From positions 1,240,001 through 1,304,000 of the forward strand of contig JANATF010000009.1 in the NCBI GenBank assembly GCA_029449245.1: DNA of 64,000 nucleotides. Direction: 5' to 3'. Source of the DNA: Mortierella alpina (taxonomy: Eukaryota; Mortierellomycota; Mortierellomycetes; Mortierellales; Mortierellaceae). The stretch's first letter is position 1; each line of letters opens with the position of its first letter. The notes beneath the pieces were generated by a model. It was not told the DNA's origin. It ran no database searches and saw nothing but the letters and a program-made list of their open reading frames with translations. A program made the position numbers and the translations under genes. This document shows, one piece after another, positions 34,567-44,433 of the stretch.

Positions 34567-36782
34567 ATGAACATCCGCGAAATAGTGGACACACATCCAC
34601 ACGGCTATCAAGAGCGGTGCAATCGATACGGCCATACAAACGGAAACAGCACCCGTGAATCCGGATCGTTTTCGTCAGATTCAACGGCGAGCAATGAAGA
34701 AATGCCTTCAACTACGATCCCAATAGGAATCTCTCCTCGCACTGCCTCTAACTCTGGCTCAGAGGTGCGGCGCTCAAAGACGGTCCCGGACACAATGAGC
34801 AAATATTTAAATGATGATGACCAAGACTCGAAGAGGCGACTTATTGCCAGTATGAATTCACGAGCTACGATTTACACTCAACCTTTTATAATCCACGGAA
34901 CGAATTTACAGGCTTCAGTTATAAATAACACGAGATGATATGATATGGCCTCTCTTTTTCGAACTAGATATCGCGGTGCGAGGACAAGGCGTCGACGTCT
35001 CGGACATGGACAGTGTTTTCAACTGCATCGAGGTAGTGATCGGAAAAAGTCAACACGATGAAGCGCAAATGAGGTGTTAGTAAACTTATATGCCATACAT
35101 GTTTAGAGACAAGTGGATGTTACAACAGTCGATATGAGTCGAAATCACTATACGGTGAACCGGGATATGAAGAACGACCAGTTCTTGAACTGGCTGAAGC
35201 AGCCGGTAAACCAATTTGCCTGAAATTTTGAACCATTAATTTTATTCTGTCGACCCTGAGCTCAACCACGATGTCTATGTACTACCAGAAACCGCAATGG
35301 TCTACAGTGCGATGGATCAACATCAACGGAATGAGCTGGGATGTCATCAAGGCGATAGCAATTGAATATGGTACGTCTGCTTCAATGCTGAGCATACGTT
35401 TGACGACGTGCGCGGTAAAGCTCGTATCCATTAAGTACACATTCGAATTCAAACATTAGATCTTCACCACTTGGCTGTCGAAGATCTGTTGCATGTACCG
35501 CAGCGGACAAAGGTGGACATGTATCCGAAGCAAACGTACATTTCCTGCACACTCCTCACACTCATGGAAACTCTTGAAGACGGGCAATTACGACAGGTGG
35601 ACCCCTTTGACAGTCCACACGGGATCAATCCCGAGATGCTCAGTCAACGACTCCCGCTCGACAAACTGGATAGCTATAAACACTATCACTACACGGAGCA
35701 TCAATCCCACGAGAGGTTACAGGTGCAAATGGAACAAGTCGCCATATTCTTATTGCAGGATGGTACCGTGATCACGCTCTTCCAAGTATCAGGACAATCT
35801 GTTGCTGACCCCATTATCGAGCGCCTCGCACACGACTATTCTCTTACTCGAAAGCACAATGATGCCAGTTTTCTCCTCCAATCCATCATTGATGGAATTG
35901 TCGACCACGCCATCCCGATCACAGACGCGTTCCGCCATGAAATTAATGATCTGGAAACGCATGTTTTGGCGATGCCGAGAATGGCTTTCACCAGGGACTT
36001 GCATCGGATGACAGCTCAGCTCTCGATGCTGAAGCGAACCTTGGTGCCCACACAAATGCTAGTCCATTCATTGAGGGGAAAAGACGAGCGGAGTCCACTG
36101 TCATCCTTGGCAAGGATATATATGGGCGACGTGATGGATCACTGTAGTACAATGGTCGAGGACATCGACTCGATGCTCAATTTGTGCGAGAAACTGATAA
36201 ATATGGTGAGCCGCAAACAAGGCGTACTCAACTTCGCTAATACTGCAATGTTATCCAGCCTAATCGTGTCCATTCACATGCTTTCGTAGATCTTCAACCT
36301 GATCGCATATGATACAAACGCGTCGATGCGTAGGCTGGCGCTGGTATCCATAATCTTTTTGCCAATCACTTTTGTGGCCGGAGGTAAATCTTAACGTGTG
36401 TTGCTTCACTGCTGCGACAGGCGGACACGTAGGTGACATTCTGACAATGCGCATCCTCGCGTTGTTGTCTCCACGCAACACAGTGTACGGTACAAACTTC
36501 AAAGACTTTCCCGAGTTGGAGCACAACATTGGCTACTTTTGGATCATCTGCGGAGTGGTGATCGCTGTCTTTGTAAGTTCATCCTACACTTGGCATATTG
36601 AAATTTACCGCTCTTGGTAGGCTATTAATTGTATGTATATGCAGTTCTTTGCAATCATTGGAGAATGGGCGCACTCTGAACTGAAAGCGGCATCCGTGGA
36701 GCGACAGCTTAAGCGACGAGAGCCCCTCAGCATTGGATCTGGTCGACGAAGGCGCGCCAGACGATTTTGGGGCATGTGCTAA
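34567..36782 (+). CDS. CorA-type divalent cation transporter with GTN in place of GMN (531 aa, 8 exons)
   Basis: Exons 34567-34849, 34968-35032, 35107-35205, 35289-35370, 35460-36205, 36290-36383, 36484-36572 and 36645-36782 join in frame to 531 codons. The disordered Ser/Thr-rich N-terminus is followed by the CorA cytoplasmic domain (WININGMSWDVIKAIAIEY, HHLAVEDLLHVPQRTK). Then come the long helix, span 1 (ALVSIIFLPITFVAG), the signature loop and span 2 (YFWIICGVVIAVFFFAII). In CorA/Alr/Mnr2 proteins span 1 ends in Gly-Met-Asn, the Mg2+ selectivity filter; here the bases 36489-36497 read GGT ACA AAC, Gly-Thr-Asn. The following FPEL loop is kept. The exon borders around it are fixed by phase and by the flanking sequence (FVAGVYGTNFKDFPEL). 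The basic C-terminus is short. Vacuolar or plasma-membrane Mg2+ transport is the family role; selectivity of this variant is open. Confidence 0.85.
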
Positions 36783-36883
36783 AAAAAGCAGTCGTTCGAG
36801 GTTTATCTGAGAGTCCACTTGGTTCGAACATCCGATCCACGTTTCTCACCTCAATTCAAGCAACGCGGGAACAGGCCATCAGA

Positions 36884-37301
36884 ATGGCATCCATGTGGCA
36901 GCAGTACAAGGTTAGACAGAGGCTGACTTCTTGCGTGGAACAGTCCTTGGCATGTTGTGGAGTCAGATCGCTGAAAACATCTCAACTTGAACCTGATCCC
37001 ATTCACTATATAGGCTTTGCCTCCTCGCACGCGCATGTACATTGGCATCGGTAGGCGGACAAAAACCCTTCGCAGCAAACAAACCTTTTTTTTTGTCCAG
37101 GACATGGTGGTGTTCATGAAAGATCATTATCCTTCTCACATGCCTTTGTTCCTATATGATCTAGGTGGTATGGCATTTGCGATGGCAGGATTGTATATCA
37201 GTGATGCGTTGGAGGAACGGCTGGATCCTGCCAAACGCTTGGCAAACACAGCAGTTACACCGCCAGCAGAATCAAGAGCCAGCGACCTTACTGGAAAGTA
37301 A
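36884..37301 (+). CDS. Small single-span membrane protein (66 aa, 3 exons)
   Basis: Exons 36884-36910 (27 nt), 37014-37050 (37 nt) and 37165-37301 join in frame to 66 residues. The product starts MASMWQQYKALPPRTRMYIG, continues into a glycine-rich hydrophobic span (IGIGGMAFAMAGLYISDAL) and ends in a polar tail. The joins are supported by phase and by the coherent span they create; neither of the first two exons would be noticed alone. The Lys-Ala-Leu-Pro-Pro-Arg-Thr-Arg turn before one membrane helix resembles small mitochondrial inner-membrane proteins of fungi, but I cannot name the family with confidence. The ATG is 102 bases after the CorA stop, on the same strand. Confidence 0.6.
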
Positions 37302-37871
37302 TTTCTTCACTGTGGATTCCAGGAAAAGAAGACGCCTTAAAAACTGATTCGTGCGGGGTTGACAATACCACAGCATGGCAAACCACGCAGCATATTCAGG
37401 GGAGCATCAGCAGTACATATAGTGCAGCAATGGTACCGTGTACCAGATAATAACAACGTGGTGGGATACAATATCGTTCATGCCCAGTCCTCTCATTGAA
37501 GGTGAAAGGACCGATGGAGGCCTTAGTCCGGCTAATGCGGACTGCATGCGGAGAAAGCGGGTATCTGAATGAGGAGTGCTGAGCAGAAGCAGAGGAGCAC
37601 CAAGATTTTTGTATGTTGATAGCACTGGGATGCTAAGAAGTGAGAAGGTGCAAGAAAAGGTCTTTCGCCTTGTGAAATCTAGTCCATACCCATCTCATCT
37701 TTTCATGACACCATGGGATCAAAGTCCTGGTCCCCATGGAGGAATTTTTGTACTGCCATGATCTCGCTTCTCAACAAACAGCAAAGGAGATGCGGACCAA
37801 ATCGTCTTGTTTACTTTACTAGTTCTGGTTGCCGTTGTATCACCATGGGCATGATGACCTGAGAACCCCGA
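37302..37871. other. Convergent 3' flanks
   Basis: Downstream of the small membrane protein (plus) and of the glutaredoxin-like gene (minus). No gene is supported. Confidence 0.5.
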
Positions 37872-38554
37872 CTACGCTTTCGTCTGCTGCTGTTGCTTCT
37901 CGTTGTGTAGAATATCTACCAGCTTGGCCTCATCGATCCGATGCATCATTGCGACACGGCCCTGTAGTTCGACAACGGGCACATCAAACATGTATTTTTG
38001 AGCAGCTTCTTGGCCCGGTGCGTATATGTCAACCTGATCAAGGTGGAATGGCACCTTTTGTTTAGATTTGTTGTTTTGGTAAAGGGGGACAGAGCAAGGC
38101 CACGCCAGTCAGTAGCGTTAGTTTTTGGTCAGCTGCTGCCGCTTTGGCCGTGGAGTGCGAAGGAGTAGACAAAAAGAAGGCCAAGAAAACTAGGAAGGCT
38201 AGGAAGATCTAAGCAATAGGAAGGCTAGGGGGAGGACGAGCACAGCATGATGGAGGGTGTGGTTAGCCCTACCTTAGCCTGCACGCGGGTCAGGGCCTCC
38301 TTGGCGGTCGTGCAGAGGCCACAGTTGGCCTTTGTAAAGAGTGTCAGGCGCAACAATGCCGACATGGGGTAGCGTGCGATTGCTCGTGTGGGTGTGTGTG
38401 AGGTGTGTGGGGTGGCGATGGAGCGAATGTGAGCCGCGGCAGGAGGAGCGAGTGATGATCGGCGATCAAAGAGAGTGCGACAAGCAAGGCGCAGACACAG
38501 CGAGGACAACAGTGTGAAAGAAAAGTGCACACCACCACTGCACGCCATTTTCAT
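37872..38554 (-). CDS. Glutaredoxin-like (DUF836 type) protein, probably mitochondrial (154 aa, 2 exons)
   Basis: Exons 38554-38273 and 38054-37872 join in frame (VQAK|VPFHLDQVDI) to 154 codons. A basic, Ser/Arg-rich N-terminus of about 60 residues looks like a mitochondrial presequence. The thioredoxin fold follows: strand LRLTLFTKANCGLC with a CxxC active site (CGLC), helix TTAKEALTRV, strand VPFHLDQVDIY and the cis-Pro strand FDVPVVEL. This matches the small glutaredoxin-like family found in yeasts and bacteria. Such proteins are presumed thiol-disulfide or glutathione-linked factors; their exact role is poorly defined. An internal ATG (MSALLRLTLF) could give a cytosolic form without the presequence. 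The SulP gene diverges from the same 462-bp region. Confidence 0.75.
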
Positions 38555-38798
38555 TTCTTATCCGTCTCCTTCTTGTCCTCGGCCTCTGTCCTCGTCTTCA
38601 TCGCCGTCCCCGTCTTCATCGTCGTCCTCGTCTTTATCGTCATCCTCGCCAGAGTCCTCATCCTTGCCCGAGATCCAGTCTCAGCAACAGATCCAGTCTC
38701 AGCAACCACAGTATCCCAATCGCCACTTTCGTCTCGTCTCGTCCCTCCTCTTCTTGTGATTCAGGAATCGAGAAAAGGGGTGATTGATCCATCGCACT

Positions 38799-38858
38799 CT
38801 GACCAAACTCCACCTGGGCTGACCAAACCCCACCTGAGCTGACCACGCCTCACCCGAA
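38799..38858. repeat. 20-bp tandem repeat, 3 copies, in a bidirectional promoter
   Basis: Units close to CTGACCAAACYCCACCTGRG begin at 38799, 38819 and 38839; the third is diverged. The array lies 159-218 bases upstream of the sulfate permease start and about 250 bases upstream of the glutaredoxin-like gene. An 18-bp direct repeat near 38672-38708 precedes it. A binding-site array is possible; the repeat itself is directly visible. Confidence 0.7.
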
Positions 38859-39016
38859 AGCAGCCTGAGCCCCACCACGCCTCTCACCTCTCTGTCCATA
38901 CTGCTCGTCGTGCTCTTTCACTTGACGACCTTTCAAGCACCTCTGCACGCTGGCCACACTGTACGTGCTCGTCCATACAGCGCACAGATACCCGCGACGT
39001 TGCCCTCGCTAGGACC

Positions 39017-41836
39017 ATGTCAAGAGGCAGCCCTTCACCGCCGCCTGCTGGTGGCTCTTCCTTTTCCCCAGAAAGAAATGTGGATACCCGCGCCTCTTTT
39101 TCCTATCAGACAGAACAACTTCGCCAGGAGACTCTTAACAGTCCGCACCTGGAACACCCGGCGGACACTCTTTCTCCTTTCAACCCACACAGTGCTGACG
39201 GCAGTAGCCTAAGCAGTCGTGCCAGCAGTCGTGCCAGCAGCATCGGTGGCGGCGCGACGCCCAGCACTTTCAGCGACAGTGCGCAAAGTGAGAGCAGCCT
39301 AGGAGGCCTCAATCATGTCAATGACGGCGTAGGACAGTCAACGGTCGAGCGACGAATGTCCCGCGCATACTCCACTGCGGACGAACAGGCTCGCGATCAA
39401 CGCTCCACGTCAGCCGGGAACAGGAGGCAATCTCATGCGATTTCAGATGCGCAAGGCGGACAGGCGCCGCTGCTCCATAGTCGGTCACTTTCGTCGTCCT
39501 CGCTCACGGCAGCCAATGAGATGTTGGTTGTCAAGAAAGAGTCCTGCTGGAGGACCTGGCTTCGCCGCAAGGTGCCCTCGTATGGCTGGCTCATCTCCCC
39601 CGGATACGTTCTCGCTGACCTGCCCGACGATCTCATCGCGGGCATAAGTAAGTTTTTCCAGAAACCATTCTTTTGTTATCGCTCGAGTCTCTCGATTCCG
39701 AACTATCATGCCCGCGTAAAGATGTTTATGTTGATGCCATTTCTCCCACTCTCCTTCGCTCTCCCGGTAGCCATCTCAACTGTCGTTATTCCTCAGAGTA
39801 TGGCGTATGCAATGCTCGCACCGCTGCCACCAGTCTATGGACTCTACACCTCGGTCGTCCCAATCCTCATTTACTGCATTTTTGGCACCAGCCGGCATAT
39901 GCACACGGGCACATTCGCTATCACGACATTATTACTTGGCCAAGCAGTGCGTGGACTTATGGCCAACGAAGACGGCTCACACTTGGCCGGCAAAGATTAT
40001 ACCCTTGCCAACACGCTTCTCCATAGCCCAGAGCCCCTGCTCTCTCAGCTGTCCTTTGGAGAGGATTCAGCGTACGAGCAGCGATTCATCGGCATGATTT
40101 TGATGCTCTCGTTCATCGTCGGGATGGTGCAAGTCATCATGTCGTTCTTGCGTGTCGGTGGATGGGCATCCAGGCACCTGCTTCCAGACGCGCTTGTAGG
40201 TGGATTCAATACCGCGGCTGTCTTCCACATTGGAACATCGCAGCTAAAGCACTTTCTTGGGTTCAAGGAAATGCCTTCTCCGCAGGGAACCTTTGCTCTC
40301 CTAAAGTCGTGGATTTGGATCTGCCAGAACTTTATTTCAGGAACCAACTGGTACACGGTCGGCCTTGGCACCGTCTCTATCCTTTTTATGTTGTTCTTGC
40401 GGAAAGTGGAGCGTAGACGGAAGGCAGAGCATGAGCTGGAGCTGCGAAAGAAGGAGATGTTCATGGTTCAACAACGGCAGGCAATCTCGGCAGCAATTGT
40501 CAGGAATCATGAGGAGCAGCGAGACCAACAGCGGGTCTTGCAGAGACAACATCAGCAAAAGGGGGATGCAGGTGCAGGATCTCGTTCTGGGCGGACAGGA
40601 GGACCACTCTCGCCGTATGCAAACTCGATTCCTTCCAGTGCAGTAACCTCGAACATATCGCTTCGGACAGTTGAGGAGGGCAATGGCGTGGGAGGTGCTA
40701 GTGAAAGACCATCCGTCATGTTTGCGCCAACAGCTTCCAGAACGCCAAACGGGACTGAGCAAGCCTTGACACCCGCTGTTATGGAAGCGCCGATCGTAGA
40801 GCGCCAGATTTATATCCCAATCCCTGACATCCTGCTGGCTGTCATCGTGATGACCTTGTTGACTGTCATCTTTTCTCTCGATACACCCCGATCAGAAGGA
40901 GGAATGGGCATCGACGTTATTGGATCCATTCCCATGGGCCTGCCCGAGATTGCATTCCCACCAAACTTGATCACCTCGGGTCCGGAGGAGTGGATGACTC
41001 TTAAATTTGTCGAGCAGGTCGTTTTGCCCATGGTGCAGCCCGCATTGCTAATTGCAGTGATCATTTATGTGATGTCGTTCTCGATCGCCAAGCAGTTTGG
41101 AAAGCGGTATGGGTACAAGGTCGACCCGAACCAAGAGATGCTTGCACTTGGATTGGCTTCCATGGGTGGATCGTTCTTCAGTGGATACGCCTGCACGGGA
41201 AGCTTGACGCGAACAGCAATCCTCTCGCAGTCCGGAGGTCGGACGCCACTTGCAAGTATGGTCGGTGTTGGCACTGTGACGCTAACTCTGATTTGCTTGA
41301 CTTGGTGCTTTGAGCGGGTACCAAACGCTGTTCTGGCTGCTATCGTACTCGTAGCCTTGCAGTCGCTGATCATGCAAATCACCGAGCCACTCAAGCTGTG
41401 GAGACTGGGACAACACAAGGCTTCTCTCATCTGGACCGTCACTTTTGTAGGCGTCTTGATTGTCAGTGTCGAGCTTGGAATTGCGATTGGAATTGTAGTG
41501 GTGCTCTTGACCACTGCGTTTGGTTGGATCAGCAATCGCAGTCTATCGCCAAGAGTGGATAGGGATGACTACGCGAATACCCGAGCAGAATCCGCTGCCG
41601 AGTCGTTGTTGAACAATACCGTTTCTCTTGACGGTGGTGGAGGTCCTGGAGCTGTTGGCGGGCAGAGACGACGTCCCCATTTGTCTGCAGGAGGCTCCTC
41701 GGAATCAATGAGCACTGACTGGAAGAGGAGAATGATGAGCAGCAAGTGGGGTCAGCGGATAGGGTCGTTCTTAGGTATGGAGAGGCCCATGTTTACGGAC
41801 ACTTTGCATGCCAACACTGACGACGACGACTACTGA
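39017..41836 (+). CDS. SulP-family sulfate permease lacking a STAS domain (898 aa after splicing)
   Basis: Exons 39017-39647 and 39771-41836. The 123-base intron is a multiple of three with no stop, so the unspliced frame is also open. Splicing restores the classical SulP signature (AGITISTVVIPQSMAYAMLA), which the retained form would interrupt with 41 residues. A disordered N-terminus of about 170 residues precedes the transport domain of 10-14 spans. Between mid-domain spans there is an insert of about 150 residues with a charged, probably coiled-coil stretch (RRRKAEHELELRKKEMF) and a Ser/Gly-rich part. After the last span (GIAIGIVVVLLTTAFGWI) only about 90 polar residues follow; the STAS domain of typical SulP proteins is missing. 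It probably imports sulfate or a related anion by proton symport. Confidence 0.85.
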   Translation: MSRGSPSPPPAGGSSFSPERNVDTRASFSYQTEQLRQETLNSPHLEHPADTLSPFNPHSADGSSLSSRASSRASSIGGGATPSTFSDSAQSESSLGGLNHVNDGVGQSTVERRMSRAYSTADEQARDQRSTSAGNRRQSHAISDAQGGQAPLLHSRSLSSSSLTAANEMLVVKKESCWRTWLRRKVPSYGWLISPGYVLADLPDDLIAGISKFFQKPFFCYRSSLSIPNYHARVKMFMLMPFLPLSFALPVAISTVVIPQSMAYAMLAPLPPVYGLYTSVVPILIYCIFGTSRHMHTGTFAITTLLLGQAVRGLMANEDGSHLAGKDYTLANTLLHSPEPLLSQLSFGEDSAYEQRFIGMILMLSFIVGMVQVIMSFLRVGGWASRHLLPDALVGGFNTAAVFHIGTSQLKHFLGFKEMPSPQGTFALLKSWIWICQNFISGTNWYTVGLGTVSILFMLFLRKVERRRKAEHELELRKKEMFMVQQRQAISAAIVRNHEEQRDQQRVLQRQHQQKGDAGAGSRSGRTGGPLSPYANSIPSSAVTSNISLRTVEEGNGVGGASERPSVMFAPTASRTPNGTEQALTPAVMEAPIVERQIYIPIPDILLAVIVMTLLTVIFSLDTPRSEGGMGIDVIGSIPMGLPEIAFPPNLITSGPEEWMTLKFVEQVVLPMVQPALLIAVIIYVMSFSIAKQFGKRYGYKVDPNQEMLALGLASMGGSFFSGYACTGSLTRTAILSQSGGRTPLASMVGVGTVTLTLICLTWCFERVPNAVLAAIVLVALQSLIMQITEPLKLWRLGQHKASLIWTVTFVGVLIVSVELGIAIGIVVVLLTTAFGWISNRSLSPRVDRDDYANTRAESAAESLLNNTVSLDGGGGPGAVGGQRRRPHLSAGGSSESMSTDWKRRMMSSKWGQRIGSFLGMERPMFTDTLHANTDDDDY
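39648..39770 (+). other. Translatable 123-nt intron in the sulfate permease gene
   Basis: Donor ATAA|GTAAGT and acceptor CCGGTAG fit the splice signals of neighbouring genes. Length is 3n and there is no in-frame stop. Removal gives the conserved SulP signature. Retention would add 41 residues including a hydrophobic stretch (MFMLMPFLPLSFALPV). Confidence 0.75.
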
Positions 41837-42208
41837 AGAGTTGATGTCACTCGATGAAGGCACGGCGCCATGTAAAATAAATCGAAGCACTTGTTTAGCT
41901 AAGAGCGGATGCTTTTCCTTGCATGAAACAGATGGGTTTTTTTATTGCTCGTGGAGATGTAACGGGCGCAAACACGCGGCGCTGATTCAAGAGGGACTAC
42001 AGCCTTTATTCAGGGGTTTCAGGCATGTTGGGCTGACGCGCGTCTCATAAGAAACCGAGGTTCCGAGTCGAAAACTTAGACGAGAACGCCATCAGGGCTT
42101 AAGAACTTGGCTACAAGAACGCTCCTTGTAGGCAACAGCGGAATTTTCTGCACTTTTAAAACCTTCTCATTTTCATCTCTCCTTCAGATCAGATATCAGC
42201 AAGCTACC
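41837..42208. other. Intergenic region
   Basis: 372 bases between two plus-strand genes. Nothing coding is seen. Confidence 0.5.
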
Positions 42209-42730
42209 ATGAAAGTCCTTCACCGTATATATAGCGTTCCAACCTCCATTCTGGCATTCCTCGTGCTCACATCCCCCCTATCGCACGCCCTCCCTATACA
42301 GATGCCGACTTCCATCATACTATCAGCTTTTGCACCAACTCCAAATACCATACCTGCACTCCGTTCACCCGACTCTGAGCACATGCGCTTCAGCTCACAA
42401 TCGAATTTCTCCCCCATCTACAAACGTGACGACCACAAGAGTCATCTCACCAAACGCGATGTGGTGTGCTCCAGGTTCAGTAACGGAGCTGCAATGTACA
42501 CCTGCCCCGATGGGTATCATTGTGTAAGCGCTACCAGGTGCGAGAGGAACAGCAGTCCGTGGAGGAACTGGGCCCTTGGAGCTGGTCTCGTAGTTCTGGC
42601 GGTGGTAATTGGTCTCTTGACCTGGCGCTGGTGGCGTGGGCGTCAGAATGAGGTTGAGGCGACGACAACTACGAGCACCGTGTGGCTCACACCTCAACAG
42701 CAACAACCTATGTATGCTCCGCCGCTCTAA
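42209..42730 (+). CDS. Small type I membrane protein with two dibasic processing sites (173 aa)
   Basis: Single exon; the ATG at 42209 follows CTACC. A signal peptide (TSILAFLVLTSPLSHALP) is followed by a proline/serine-rich region. Two Lys-Arg sites (SPIYKRDDHK and SHLTKRDVVC) match Kex2-type cleavage. Next is a small module with four cysteines (VCSRFSNGAAMYTCPDGYHC and ATRCERN) and one membrane span (WALGAGLVVLAVVIGLLTW). The cytosolic tail of about 40 residues is basic at the membrane, then Thr-rich, ending in PQQQQPMYAPPL. If processed, the protein would release a short peptide between the two sites and leave a membrane-bound cysteine module. No family is recognised. Confidence 0.65.
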   Translation: MKVLHRIYSVPTSILAFLVLTSPLSHALPIQMPTSIILSAFAPTPNTIPALRSPDSEHMRFSSQSNFSPIYKRDDHKSHLTKRDVVCSRFSNGAAMYTCPDGYHCVSATRCERNSSPWRNWALGAGLVVLAVVIGLLTWRWWRGRQNEVEATTTTSTVWLTPQQQQPMYAPPL

Positions 42731-43458
42731 TATTAATGCGAGGTGACCTGCACGTCTTTTCAATATATCAGTCATGTCCGCCACCAGGCCATGTTACCGC
42801 ATTGTAGCCGGGGCATGCTTTACGTAATACTCCCAAGACAATTAAAAGATAAAACGAGTGCTGCTCGCGTACGCGATTCTCGCGTAGCATCATGTCAACA
42901 CTAAAAAATTTATGCAAGGATACCGGTTCAACAAACCCTTCGATGCTTAAGCAGACAGCAAAACTGCACAGTGTGGCTCCATGCGACGATACGTGTCGAT
43001 CGAGAAAACCAGGGGTGCATGTAAAAAGCGGTAGACCGGAAAATCCCCCTCGTTCATCCTTTGATCCCCATATTCCCATGCCACTCTCCACCGGACACAG
43101 CACGCAAAAAAGAACCGACCTACCGCACCACTAGAGGTGAACCACACCGATAGAGCACTGTTCTCAACATTACCCTCCCCGTACTCCTATACCTTGTCGA
43201 TGTTTAGTTAGCGTCCAAGATCCTATGGAACGAACGATTTTTTTCCTTGAATGGAGTGCAGTTCGCGACGATCAATGGCATAGAAAAGACAAGGTGGAGG
43301 ATTGGGATAAATACAAGTTTCTGCCCCATTGCCTTGGTTCACATAGACACTCTCTTCCGTTTTTTTATATCTGCCACTTTACCTGTCGTTTCTGACGGGT
43401 AGTCCCACTCGAACACGGACGTGAAGCACCTGCCTTCGCAAACAAGTGATTATTGACA
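42731..43458. other. Intergenic region
   Basis: Promoter side of the next secreted-protein gene; a TAAATA element lies near 43308. No gene is supported. Confidence 0.5.
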
Positions 43459-44130
43459 ATGGTTGCAGTATCTAAATCACTTCTCGCAGCGGCAGCAGGC
43501 ATAGTTTTCTTACTTTCTCACACGCACCTGGTCGTGGCCAACAATCTGCCGTTGCCGTTGCCATCACCAACGACATCACCGTCAATACCCTCACCGATCC
43601 CGACACAACCGCCAGGAGCGGATCTTAACACAGCAAAGCAAATCATCCTCTGCAAATACGAGTGCATGTTGAACGTTCTCCTATACTACCTCGATGCCTT
43701 TGGCGTTCCGCAGTTGCTGGTGAGGATATTCGACATTCACCTCGAAAGTTTTCCATAGTTCCATCTTCTCTCGCTCTCTCTTTATAAGTCTCTGGACTTT
43801 GCTTCAAAGCCCTAACGATATCTGTTCTTGCAAAATTCATTTTCTGGAAACAACTTCTGCTAGGCTTGTGTACGCGCTGCCACCTCACTGCAGCTTTCAG
43901 ACGAGATGAATGCCGCATATGACCAGTGCATTCATGATATTGGCCTCAAGGGTACGATATTCATGTCTCTTTATCTGGATTGCGTGCAGGCGCGCAAAAA
44001 CTGCGCTGCGACCATGGCCGGGACCATCGCCATCAGCTTTGCTCCCCTTCCAAAGTTCCCACTCGCACGCCTCCCTACCATACTAACAGCAGCACCCCTC
44101 CCTGTTCCACTACCACCTGCATTGGATTGA
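43459..44130 (+). CDS. Small secreted protein with six cysteines (175 aa, 2 exons)
   Basis: Exons 43459-43719 and 43864-44130 join in frame (PQLL|ACVRAATS) to 175 codons. A signal peptide (LLAAAAGIVFLLSHTHLVVA) is followed by a Pro/Ser linker. A helical core contains six cysteines spread as C-x3-C, C, C, C-x6-C between residues 65 and 140, and a Pro/Leu-rich C-terminus follows. The C-terminal 25 residues are moderately hydrophobic but proline-broken, so a GPI signal is unlikely. No family is recognised; it is probably an extracellular protein. Confidence 0.65.
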
Positions 44131-44433
44131 AATATAAGGAAAGGCGAACAGGCATTCCCGAGTCTCTTTCGTTTGCTTTGTTCTCGCAATAAAAGTTGAA
44201 GGCGGGGTGCCAAGTTATCAGTAGGAAAAGAGGTCTCTTTTGAGATCGAAGGCACTTTCTACGTGCTGACTTGCTCTCTACATGTGCAGCAAAAAGCCAC
44301 GTTCATTTTCTGTGATGGAGGGAGTCATGGCAGGATTTCATTTTTTCTATTGCCTTGAACTGTTTTTCTTTTGCAAAAGTTTCGATCCAGAGTCTATATC
44401 CCTTTCTCTCTATCTCGCTGGCTGCCTCTCGTT
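44131..44433. other. Convergent 3' flanks
   Basis: 303 bases between the secreted-protein gene (plus) and the metaxin-like gene (minus); nothing else is seen. Confidence 0.5.
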
